From: Amaurobius ferox
Taxonomy: Eukaryota; Arthropoda; Arachnida; Araneae; Amaurobiidae
Direction of reading: 5' to 3'
DNA: 64,000 bases
Assembly (NCBI GenBank): GCA_951213105.1
Contig: OX578144.1
Location: 86,441,015 to 86,505,014, forward strand
The position numbers were made by a program, and so were the translations under genes. Below the pieces are notes generated by a model, which was not told where the DNA came from, made no database searches, and saw only the letters and a program-made list of their open reading frames with translations. This document shows positions 1 to 9,609 of the stretch, piece by piece. How positions within the stretch are numbered: position 1 is the stretch's first letter; the number at the start of each line of letters is the position of its first letter.

Positions 1-245
1 TCCTCTGTATTTAACTTAATTTATACTTGGGAATAACAATCTGTTGTTTCCGAGAAAAGTATCGAAGCTTTTTGCATTCTACTCAGATGTGCAGATCTCG
101 GTTGTACCCAAGTAAAATGACCTTGATGTGTAAAGAACATATTGGATGTCTTTACATCCTACCATTCGACACAGGGGTGATTCCAGGTCAAACCCTCGTG
201 CACAGCTTTTTCACTCAGTTTGAGATATACGACCCTAATAACATC

Positions 246-550
246 CCTAGTAGCAATATTGGCAGCCAATAGTGGACCAATATGTAAAGAAGGACATTTT
301 GAATATACGCAATATTTGCGCAATATTGGCTTAAAATATTGTGACAATATTACCCTAATATTGGCGTTTCATTGGAAATATATATTTCCAATGCAACCCC
401 AATATTGGTATAATATTGTAATACAAATATTAGCCAATATTGGAAGCCAATGTAACCCCAATATATGCCCAATATTTGAGATTACATTGGAAATGTTTCC
501 AATGTAGTCTCAGAATGTACAATATTGGTCCAGTATTAAATGCTACTAGG
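246..550. mobile_element. Palindrome-rich MITE with 10-bp terminal inverted repeats
   Basis: The ends are an exact 10-bp inverted repeat, CCTAGTAGCA at 246-255 and TGCTACTAGG at 541-550. The 305-bp interior is saturated with the word AATATTGG and variants, and holds a perfect 24-bp palindrome at 370-393 and a 22-bp one at 484-505 (10-bp arms, TG centre). No reading frame of substance is present; the open frames here are by-products of the repeats. The architecture is that of a non-autonomous DNA transposon. I see no clear target duplication and cannot name the superfamily. Confidence 0.65.
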
Positions 551-819
551 AAAAGTATTGGAATATATAAGAGTTCATATGTACATTCGACCTCAATTGA
601 ATATCGAGTCTCCTGGATTAGACCAGGATATTCCAGCTACCATTAACACAATTCCTAACATGTACGGAATTACAGAATTTATTTATAGTATTTCAAAATA
701 AAATGTAAGTCAGAAATATAAAAATTTAACCTCAGAATATACGTTTGATAGTTTTACGTAAGGGGCACATTTCTAAACATCTCGAAAGAAAAATTGTTGA
801 AGGATTGTTAGTTATAATA

Positions 820-1095
820 GACATGTTGACAAACAAGCTGTTACTAAAAAAGTTTCGCTGGCACAAATCCTTGATCTGGAGTTTTCGCGCTTTCACCATG
901 AGATCTTCCAGACATATTTGATGACACTGGAATTTGTTTTATGTAACAACTTTATTTCATCTCAGCTAAGACATATTTCATTTTAGTTATACAGGCAATT
1001 ATTTCTTTTGATATCTCTTAAATATTTTTATAAACTCGAATTTTTGCACAATGTAAGCTTGTATCTCTAAGATTGTATAAGAGAAATAAAGCAAT
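820..1095 (+). repeat. Diverged dispersed repeat, family F copy 1
   Basis: About 280 bp shared at low identity with 22870-23175, 40150-40450 and 58790-59075. Common landmarks, in order, are a 'acaa-ctgttact-gaaat' block, 'ggcac..atccttaag', 'gatgac/gatttgat', 'caactttatttaatct...gaaacatatttc' and 'tataaactt..gcac'. No coding potential. This looks like an old, inactive interspersed element whose ends I cannot define. The rest of 551-1394 holds nothing I recognise. Confidence 0.5.
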
Positions 1096-1394
1096 CTGAT
1101 TAAAAAAAAGATAAAAACTGTTTTTTAAGATTGAGACCTGCATTATTATCATAAAGTAGCCGATTAGAAAATTAAATATTATGTAAATTAAACATATTCC
1201 ACTTTCAACTTTTGGCAATGCTTCTTACATGACATGTAATCTTCAAATATAACGAAATTATACTAAAGTAGCTACAGATATTTTTTTGCTCAAATCATAT
1301 GCATGGTGGCTTTGGTGGTGGTTGGAAGATTTCTGACTACACATAACTTATTTAATTTGGAATATTAAAATAAAAAATTAAACATAGTTTGTTG

Positions 1395-1655
1395 AATATT
1401 TTTTTTTAATTTATGGAAATTTTTGATATTTTTTTTGAAAAATGTGCAATACCTCGAGAACGGTTCATATTAGCGTTCTAAAATTTATGTCAATCGTTTT
1501 CTAATGAAAAATTACATAGGAAATGACTATTTACTTAAAGGCTATGACTATTTACTATGACTATTTAATAAAGGTTTTAAGATATTTATGATTTTTTCAA
1601 AATGTCACTCGAAAATTTGGGGGTGGGGGGGTGGGGCGGGGGCTTCTGAACATCC
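1395..1655 (-). repeat. E1 family fragment, minus orientation
   Basis: This matches the central-right part of the E1 family described at 26974-27880. It has the reverse complements of 'gaaccgttctcgagatattgc', 'ttagaacgctaa' and 'attagaaaacgattg', followed by 'actcgaaaatttgggggt'. The GT tract and both element ends are missing. A local expansion of 'tgactattta' occurs at about 1527-1569. The fragment abuts the plus-oriented Helitron-like unit that begins around 1656. Confidence 0.6.
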
Positions 1656-2450
1656 GTCCATAAAGACTTCAAATTTAGTGTACGGTTAAAAAGTTGGAAA
1701 GGAAGAAAGTGTGCAATTTCAGTTTTCCAACATTTGTTATTGTAGGGGGTTGCGCTTACTAAAATGTTCGATTTATCGAACAAATGAAATACGCCTCCTT
1801 TACAATGTGATAGACTTGAAATTCAGTATATGGGCTAACCATTTGACAAAAAAACCACAGATGAATACAGTTTGACAAACATGTTCTTTAACGGGGTGCT
1901 ACACAGAAAAACGTTCGAAAGGTGAAGTGATAGAAAAACATGCTTCTCGATAGGATAGCGACTTCAAATTTGACTTACGGGTAGATAGTTTGAAAGGAAG
2001 AGAGTGTGAAATTTTCAATTTCCAATATTTGCTACTTTAAGGGGTGCGCACACTAATATGTTCGATTTTCCTAATAAATGAGGCACGCTTCCTTTTAAAT
2101 GTGATAGAGGCTTGATATTTGGGCCAATCATCTGATAAAAAACACAAGACAAACACAGTTTTTTAAAAATGTTCATTTATGAATGTGCTTCACAGAAAAA
2201 AGTTCCAAAGGAGAAAAAATAATATAGGAGTGCCTCGGGATGAGGTAGACTTTAATGTAGTGTAAGGGTAGATAATTCGAAAGGAAGAAATGCTCGAATT
2301 TAGTTTCCCAATATTTTCTCCTTTAGAGGGTTCTGCACACTAAAATATTCAATTTGTTGAATAAATGTGAAACGCTAATTATTAAAAAATTTACATTATT
2401 CAGGGTTTGCTTATTGCGAGACCGTTGATTTTCAACGGGTATTCGGCTAG
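1656..2450 (+). mobile_element. Helitron-like non-autonomous element, plus orientation (5'-truncated)
   Basis: The body is ~150-bp repeat units in plus orientation, the reverse of those at 2451-18810. The 3' end is a textbook Helitron terminus: a 7-bp-stem hairpin CCGTTGA (2422-2428) / TCAACGG (2432-2438), a short spacer, then CTAG at 2447-2450 followed by T. The other end lacks the GACAGACGG-rich 5' terminus and fades into an E1 fragment. There is no Rep/helicase coding sequence. The element lies tail-to-tail with the minus-strand units to its right, an inversion junction at 2450/2451. Confidence 0.65.
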
Positions 2451-3402
2451 TGCACTAGCAAAATCGAACATTTTGGTGTGCGGCACCCCCTAAAGTAGAA
2501 AATATTGGTAAACTGAAATTTTACACTTTCATTCTTTCACACTATCTACCTTTATACCAAATTTGATATCTCTATCTCAATCCGAAGCATGGTTTTTTAT
2601 CAATTCACTTTTCGAACGTTTTACTCTGAAGCACCCCCTTAAACGAACATTTTTGAAAAACTATATTTGTCTTGGGTGTTTCCATCAAATGATTAGCCCA
2701 TATACCGAATTTCAAGCCTCTATCAAATTTTAAAGGAGCGTTTTCTCATTTTTTCTGTAAATCGAACATTTTGCTATGCGGCACCCCTTAAGTAGAAAAT
2801 ATGGGAAATCTGAAATTGCACGCTTTCTTCCTTTCGAACGATTTACCCATATACCAAATATGAAGTCTCTACCTCATCGCAAAGCATTCTTTCCTATCAT
2901 TTCACTTTTCAAAAGTTTTAGTGTGCGGCACCCCCTTAAGTAGAAAATATTGGAAATCTGAAATTGCACGCTTTCTTCCTTTCGAACGATTTACCCATAC
3001 TCCAAATTTGAAGTCTCTATCTCATCGCAAAGCATGCTCTCCTATCATATCACTTTTCGAACGTTTTGGTGTGCTGCACCCCCCTTAAGGAGAAAATATT
3101 GGAAATCTGAAATTGCACACTTTCTTCTTTTCGAATGATTTACCAATACACAAAATTTGAAGTCTCTATCTCATCGCAAAGCATGCTTTCCCGTCATTTC
3201 ACTTTTCGAACGTTTTGGTGTGGGGCAGCCCCTCTATAGAACGTTTTCGAAAAATTCGATTTTTCCAGGGGGTTTTATCGAACGACCGAGCCGTGTACCA
3301 AATTGCAAGTCTCCATCTATTCGGGAAGTGCCTAAAAAAGGCGTGACAGACAGACGGACAGACAGACGGACAGACAGACGGACACTTGGCAATTCGTATA
3401 TA
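2451..3402 (-). mobile_element. Helitron-like unit 1 with ~150-bp internal repeats
   Basis: On the minus strand the element runs from 3402 leftwards. Its 5' part carries the tract of GACAGACG repeats at about 3347-3382, preceded by 'ggaagtgcctaaaaaaggcg'. The body consists of near-tandem ~150-bp modules, each with 'gaagtctctatctcatcgc', 'cacttttcgaacgtttt', 'gtgcggcaccccctta' and 'aaatattggaaatctga'. Its 3' hairpin is absent: the unit stops at 'ctagcaaaatcg' (2455), where it meets the inverted element. Non-coding. Confidence 0.6.
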
Positions 3403-4787
3403 CTAGCCGCATACCCGTTGAAAATCAACGGCCCCACATTAAGCAACCCCTGAATAATATAAATTTTTTAATAATTCGCGTTTCTTATTTATTCGACAAA
3501 TCGAACATTTAGTTTTGAGGCACCCCCAAAAGTTCAAAATATCGGAAAACTGAAATTGCACATGTTCTTCCTTTCGAACTATCTACCTGTACACCAAATT
3601 TGAAGTCTGTATCTTATTTCGAAGCATGTTTTTTTTATCAATTCACATTTCGAACGTTTTCCTCTGGAGAACCCCCTTAAACGAACATTTTTGAAAAATT
3701 ATATTCGTTTTGAGTGTTTTCATCAAATGATTAGTCTATATATAAAATTTTGAGCCTCTATCAAATTATAAAGGGGCCGTTTCTTATTTATTCGGAAAAT
3801 CGAACATTTTTGTGTGCGGCACCCCCTTAAGTAGGATATATTGGAAATCTGAAATTACACACTTTTTTCCTTTCGAACGGTTTACCTATATACCAAATTT
3901 GAAGTACCTCTCTTATCGCAAAGCAGGCTTTCCTATCATTTCACTTTTCGAACATTTTGGTGTGCGGCACCCCCTTGAGTAGAAAATATTGGAAATCTGA
4001 AAATGCACACTTTCTGCCTTTCGAACGATTTACCCATACACCAAATCTGAAGTCACTGTCTCATCGCAAAGCATGCTTTCCTATCATTTCACTTTTCGAA
4101 CGTTTAGGTGCGGAGCACCCCCTGTAGACGGAAAATCGTACATTTTTGTGAGCGGCATCCCCTTAAGTAGAAAATATTGGAAATCTGAAATTCCGCACTT
4201 TCTTTGTTTCAAACGATTTACCCATACTCCAAACTTGAAGTCTCTATCTCATCGCAAAGCATGCTCTCCTATCATATCACTTTTCGAACGTTTTGGTATG
4301 CTGCACCCCCCTTAAGTAGAAAATATTGGAAATCTGAAATTGCACACTTTCTTCCTTTCGAACGATTTACCCATACACCAAATTTGAAGTCTCTACCTCA
4401 TCGCAAAGTATTCTTTCCTATCATTTCACTTTTCGAACGTTTTGGTATGCTGCACCCCCCCCCCCCCCCTTAAGTAGAAAATATTGGAAATCTGAAATTG
4501 CACACTTTCTTCCTTTCGAGTGTTTTACCCATATACCAAATTTGAAGTCTCTATCTCACCGCAAAATATGCTTTCCCGTCATTTCACTTTTCGAACGTTT
4601 TGGTGTGGGGCACCCCCTCTATAGAACGTTTTCGAAAAATAAGATTTTTCCAGGGGTTTTTATCGAAAGACCGAGCCGTGTACCAAATTGCAAGTCTCTA
4701 TCTATTCGGGAAGTGCCTAAAAAAGGCGTGACAGACAGACGGACAGACAGACGGACAGACAGACGGACACTTGGCAATTAGTATATA
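3403..4787 (-). mobile_element. Helitron-like unit 2, complete, non-autonomous
   Basis: A complete 1.38-kb unit. On the minus strand it ends with CTAG (3403-3406 on plus) next to a hairpin at 3415-3431 with 7-bp arms CCGTTGA/TCAACGG. It begins at the right with 'tatatactaattgccaagt' and the GTCTGTCC-rich tract (about 4732-4768). Between lie 6-7 modules of ~150 bp. A C14 run at about 4456-4469 interrupts one module. Its 5' end directly touches the 3' CTAG of the next unit (4788), so the units are head to tail with no host DNA between them. Confidence 0.7.
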
Positions 4788-5274
4788 CTAGCCGTATACC
4801 CGTTGAAAATCAACGGCCCCACATTAAGCAACCCCTGAATAATGTACATTTTTTAATAATTCGCGTTTCTTATTTATTCGACAAATCGAACATTTAGTTT
4901 TGAGGCACCCCCAAAAGTTCAAAATATCGGAAAACTGATATTGCACATGTTCTTCCTTTCGAACTATCTACCTGTACACCAAATTTGAAGTCTGTATCTT
5001 ATTTCGAAGCATGTTTTTTTTTTATCAATTCACATTTCGAACGTTTTCCTCTGGAAAACCCCCTTAAACGAACATTTTTGAAAAATTATATTCGTTTTGG
5101 GTGTTTTCATCAAATGATTAGTCTATATTTAAAATTTTGAGCCTCTATCAAATTTTAAAGGGGCAGTTTCTTATTTATTCGGAAAATCGAACATTTTTGT
5201 GTGCGACACCCCCTTAAGTAGGAAATATTGGAAATCTGAAATTACACACTTTCTTCCTTTCTAACGGTTTACCT
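4788..5274 (-). mobile_element. Helitron-like unit 3, left part (split by gypsy)
   Basis: It starts with CTAG (4788-4791) and the hairpin at 4800-4816, and parallels unit 2 closely. It stops at 'ggtttacct' where the gypsy LTR begins. The last 211 nt (5064-5274) recur on the other side of the retroelement at 16387-16597 with a single mismatch. The shared variants 'gtgcgacacccc' and 'ctttctaacgg' are not in the sibling modules, so this is a duplication of the target rather than chance similarity between modules. Confidence 0.7.
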
Positions 5275-6020
5275 TGTGGGAGCGGGATCAGTACCAACAG
5301 TATCTACTGACTCCGCAACGCACAACACCGTGAAACGTAAATTTAATATACCAAAAGAGAACTATTAATTTTATCATAATTACCACATATAACACCAGGT
5401 TCAAAATTCAAGGGAGTTCCCAGTTTAGGAGAATTAAAATCCTAAATGATTACAGTGAGGAAAACACAAAGGCAACACAATAACCAGGCTCATTTATCAC
5501 ACAAATTAATATTTATTTAATATTTTCAAAATTGAATATGTGCATTTTAACTTCAAATTTTAGTTCAGAGACTTCAGAGCCTATCTATTATGAACACATT
5601 CAACATTACTGCTGTGGTCAAAATATATAGCAACAATCTTTAATCGTATTCGACAAATATATGATTTCTTTAATCATGAAAATCAACTCAACATAAAGTT
5701 ATTTTAATCTGAGCCATTTAATATCATTTAAATTGTATTCACCTGTGCCTGTGATGCAGCGGAACTTCTTGTTCCGAAGAAAGAAATTTTACCTGAGCGG
5801 TAGAGTAATTTTACAATACGAAGAATGTCCTATTCAGGATAACACGATCTGCAGCTGAATAAAAGAGTTCCCAAAGGTGGATGGTCGAGAAAATGATCCA
5901 AAATTTAGATGACATGACAACATTCGAATATGGCAAGTAAGCCGAACCTTCGCGATCTAGACTCATCACCAGCCAACGAAAACAGGACTCCTGTAATAAA
6001 AAAATAATTTTAGAAATGAT
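5275..6020 (-). repeat. 3' LTR of the gypsy element
   Basis: This is a 746-bp direct repeat of 15631-16376. The plus-strand left edge is TGTGGGAGCGGG, which on the element's strand is the canonical CA end. At the other edge the two copies stay alike to 6020/16376. However, the nearest canonical TG in element sense corresponds to 5984/16340, so the true LTR may be 710 bp with a further 36 bp shared for another reason. Differences from its partner include g/a near 5538 and g/c near 5612. Confidence 0.85.
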
Positions 6021-8734
6021 GAAAATAAATAGCCAAAACTTTTCCAGGATCTTCTCCATCAGCTCCAGAAGGGCAGGGCGGTTTCTCTTAGAAACAAATG
6101 CCCAATTCCGCCAGCTTAGCCATTTTGGCCAAAAGCCTTTTGTCTTTTTAATAAGACAAACTTTCGACGCGACCTTTCAGTCGGAATTTCCAGCTCCAAA
6201 ACTGCTCCGTCTCACGAGGTCACCGCCGAAGATCTCTCTTTGCGCCTCTTCCTGATTGGACAGGCGCGCTTCTCCTGGCAACAGGCGATCACACGTCACG
6301 CATCTCGGCCAGACGCAAATCCTAGACATTCTCACGAATTCTCAACGAAACTCGCTTTTCAGTGCGATTTCAATAGAAACAAGTCTTAGCGAAAAACACA
6401 GCACAGGCACGGACGGAGAGAAGGATGTTTCTCTCACAGAAAAATACGAAAAGGCTCATGGCGCAGAAATGCGACATGACAGCTCTCCCCTTCTGGGAGG
6501 CAAAAATTTTCCGAACACAGTGAGGAAAATTTTTCTCTCACTCAAAAACACAAAAACACAAAAATTTACAAAGAGACTTAGGATCCTGTAAGTGTAAAAT
6601 AATTTAAAACAAAATTTTGGGCGAGAAAAGTGCGATCGTTCACCCCTCTCAAAAGCAACAACACTGTAGATCTGAATGACTGGCCAAGCCACTCATCACC
6701 ACAGGTAAAGACCAAAAGAAAACCAAAAGGATGACAAGGCGTCACCACATCTTAAAGGAACCTTTACAAAAATTTACATTTAAATATTCAGAAAAAAATT
6801 TGTCAAGGCACTTTGCCTGACAACACAATATCTCAATCAACCACATTGAGATCAACCAGGTGATGTGAAACAAAAACATGATATGATATGAATTTACAAA
6901 ACTTAACAATATAAACAATTAGAAAAAAAAAATTTTAAATTTCAAACATTTGTCACTTTCAAAACACACAAGTGACACAAAACAATTCTTAAAGAATTAA
7001 ATATTTTGAAAATTAATTTCTAAATTAAATTTGTCATAATCAGGTAATGAGATTCTTTACTCATTCAAAAACTGTCTCACTATTTTGAGAACAAAGTCAC
7101 TTTCAATATTTCAATTTTTCAATTTCAATTTTTCATTTCAAAAACTTTCATTTAAATTCAAACTTTCACTTTAAATTACTTTCAAATTCAACATATTAAC
7201 TTTAAATTACATTTACTTTCAAATTTTCAACATTTCAACTTTTCAACAATTATTCAACACATTCAACATTAACTTTAATTCAACTTATTTTTGTCCTAAA
7301 ACAATTCAGAATTTTCTCATTCTGACTCAACTTTCATATTACTTTAAATTATTCCTTTACAGTAAAATTATTCAATTTATCTTAAAATTTCAATTTACTT
7401 TACTTTCAACAACTTTCACTCTGAAATTATTTCAACAAGTGACCACTTCATGTCACAAAAGAAAAAATTTACATTTAAACACATTTGTCTACTGAGAGAG
7501 AGAGAAAGGAGAAAAAATTCTTTTGAAATTCACGTCAGTTATGTAAAAGAGCAGGAACACATCTAAAGAGCAAACTCGGCGGGTACTAACGAGTTGCCAT
7601 AAAGTAAAAAGGGAGGTGTAGAAAAGAAAAAAAAATACTCGCGTGCAGGATGCAAATGCAGCAGAAACAGGACGCCAGGACACGCCTCAGAAGCCACGGA
7701 CGTCACAAAAATTTTGGACAGCTTGCGCTGACCCCATCATCGTCATCATCATCATCTTCATCATCATCATCCTCACAGCTTCACCAGTTTCCCACCTGGC
7801 CAATCACAACCCTCCTAGGTAGGCTCGGAGCAAGTTGTCGTCCAGGACTCCAGTCCTGCCACAAAGCACCGGGGCTTTAAATTGTCAAGCTGCTTCTTCA
7901 TCTGTGATCCGTGTAAAATTGTCCATGTTTGTGTCCACCAGCCAGCTTTCAGAAAAAGAGGTTTCAGCATAAAAATATGATGACTGACTGAAATTTGTGT
8001 AGATGTTTGAAAACTGCTGGTCAAAAAAAAACAACAATGTGAAATGGAATTTCAAGAGAAAAGAATTTCAACAAAACATCAGCCAAAAATTTCACCTCTC
8101 TCAGCAACAAAGTGTGAAAAACATTTTTCAAAAGAGATCATTTACTTTTGATCTTCAAAAAATTTCATTAAATTTCAAAAATTCTCAAAATCAAACTTTC
8201 CATTTTCAAATTCAATTTACTTAAATTCTTTATATTTACTTTATATTAATTTCAATTTTGTTTTAACAAAATCATTTACCTTTTTAAAAATTCAAAATTT
8301 CCTCCTTTTACTTAGGGGAACAAAAAATTACCAACACCATTTCAATTATTTCATTCATGAACTTAAACAAGTAATCAAACATTTTTTTTTTCTCAATAAA
8401 ACACATCAAAATAATCAAAGTCAATCAAAATAGGACTCTCGAAAAATTTTAAAGTCCAAGGAGAGTCAATTAACAAAATTACTTATTATTTAAATTACAA
8501 TATAAACATTTATAAATTATGGTTCACAAAATCAATTAATTTTTCTTATTTACTTTTTAACTTAAATGCAAGATTTCCAATAAATTTTAAAATCACAACA
8601 ATTTTTTTTTTCATAAATTCTATTTTAAAAGACAATATTGAAATATAAAAACTTAACCAAGTATCAACTTAAATTTAAAATGAGATTTTTCTTGCAAAAT
8701 TTAATTTCTGAAAAATTGTGAACTCAACCAAAAT
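6021..8734 (-). other. Long untranslated region between pol and 3' LTR of the gypsy element
   Basis: The region is 2.7 kb with no env-like or other convincing frame on the element strand; the open frames on both strands are short and compositionally odd. Two textures are visible. 6960-8720 is AT-rich and full of TTTCAAATT-type words. 6040-6420 and 7640-7900 are GC-richer, with a CAT/TCA triplet microsatellite at about 7735-7775. Around 6255-6300 there are promoter-like words in plus sense: 'ctgattgg' (inverted CCAAT), 'cctggcaacagg' (X-box-like) and 'acgtcac' (CRE-like). These could be chance or captured regulatory DNA. Confidence 0.6.
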
Positions 8735-9182
8735 TTAATATTGTGAAAATCCTTGAAATCTAGGATTATAAGGTGTACGTGTATTTCTATTTGTCATATA
8801 ATACTGATTTTGGTGTGGTGTATAACTATTTCTGTAGTTATTGTTGTAAATGATTCTTCCATTTCCTCTATTATCAAAGTTATTTGAATTATTTCTAGGT
8901 GTGAAATGTTGACTTTTATTAGCATGAAAGTTTGATCTAGTATGAACAGCATTTTCATTTACCCTTTTATTTGGCAAATTAAATCTTACTCTTTTCACAG
9001 TCTTTTTGTTTTGAGATTTTTCTGAACTCTTTGATAAACAAGATTTTAGTTTCACAGAGTCTTCAGCGGTGATCACAGGAGTAAGTTTATTTGTCTTAGA
9101 GTTCAGTTTTTGACTTTCAGTAGTTTGTTTTGAAAATTTTTGCAATTCCTCTCTTCTTGGAGGTAAAAGAGTCAGTCTGTTC
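8735..9182 (-). pseudogene. gag-pol C-terminal tail, cut from integrase by the SINE
   Basis: About 148 residues, rich in Lys, Asn and Arg, with a VKRVRFNLP segment and an Asn/Tyr/Arg-rich end. Its frame differs from the integrase frame only because of the SINE. Insert plus target duplication is 413 bp, and taking that length out brings both parts into the same frame. It is therefore the natural carboxy terminus of the polyprotein rather than a separate gene. Basic, low-complexity tails after the GPY/F module are common in gypsy integrases and may bind nucleic acid. The function here is unknown. Confidence 0.7.
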
Positions 9183-9196
9183 ACATGAACCAGTTG

Positions 9197-9595
9197 AAGG
9201 CCAACGACCGTACCGTGCTGAAAACACCGGTTCTCGTTAGATCACCGAAGTCAGGCAGCATCGGGCGCGGTTAGTACTTGGGTGGGTGACCACCTGGGAA
9301 CACCGCGTGTTGTTGGCTCTTTTCGGGCGCGGCAGCCCAGTGGTTAGCGCGCGATTCTCGCCGCTGCCAGAACTGCCGTCGTGTTCATGCGGAGTACGAT
9401 CACGTTAAACATGTGGGTCCGTAAGTCCTTCCGAGAGGTTGGTGGTAGGGGAAGGAGGGTACGGTCCCTGTGGATGCCTCCCCCACTGGGTTCCGGTCCA
9501 AATTGGGTGGCACTTCCCGGCCGTCCAAACAGTTACCTTACACCTTTCTGGTAGGTCGGACGGTCTGGGTCTCAACAACAACAACAACAACAACA
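9197..9595 (+). mobile_element. 5S-headed chimeric SINE inserted in pol
   Basis: A complete SINE. It has a 5S rRNA-like head (9200-9318), then a tRNA-SINE-derived body starting 'gggcgcggcagcccagtgg', a conserved central part and the tail 'ggtctgggtctcaac' followed by (AAC)n. A perfect 14-bp target duplication, acatgaaccagttg, flanks it (9183-9196 and 9596-9609), proving retroposition into the gypsy pol region after that element was assembled. The tRNA body keeps box A (about 9333-9352) but lacks the stretch that holds box B in the tRNA-headed copies at 36.8 and 46.7 kb. Transcription would thus depend on the 5S internal promoter. Confidence 0.9.
9200..9318 (+). rRNA. 5S rRNA-like sequence (SINE head, not a bona fide gene)
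   Basis: At 119 nt it matches the metazoan 5S length. The ends GCCAACGACC and GTTGTTGGC pair as helix I. The internal control region 'atcgggcgcggttagtac' and 'tgggtgaccacctggga' is well conserved. It is attached to a SINE body and flanked by a target duplication, so it is a retroposed 5S derivative. It may still recruit TFIIIA/Pol III. Confidence 0.8.
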
Positions 9596-9609
9596 ACATG
9601 AACCAGTTG

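Noticed and set aside
27..646. Overlapping open frames of 60-95 codons at the left end
   Set aside because: They fall in the AATATTGG-rich MITE and its flank, change frame with the repeats and show no protein motif or splice context.
3157..4781. Repeated plus-strand frames encoding RRTDRRTDRRT-type ends (also 16884-17144, 18578-18805)
   Set aside because: They are translations of the Helitron-like modules and the GACAGACGG tract. The frame recurs because the repeats recur; composition is that of the tandem repeat, with no conserved start or known domain.
6016..6591. Two adjoining plus-strand frames in the gypsy 3' region as a possible captured host gene or antisense env
   Set aside because: They run antisense to the element. 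They are rich in Arg/Ser/Phe from biased composition, without signal peptide, membrane segment or any recognised motif, and begin at the LTR edge.
7735..7775. CAT/TCA triplet run as a poly-Ser or poly-Asp coding repeat
   Set aside because: Lies in the untranslated 3' part of the gypsy element; the surrounding frame is short and antisense.
9200..9318. Genuine 5S rRNA gene
   Set aside because: 5S length and control region are right, but the unit is fused to a SINE body, ends in (AAC)n and is flanked by a target duplication. The same fusion occurs at 24.8 and 45.1 kb.
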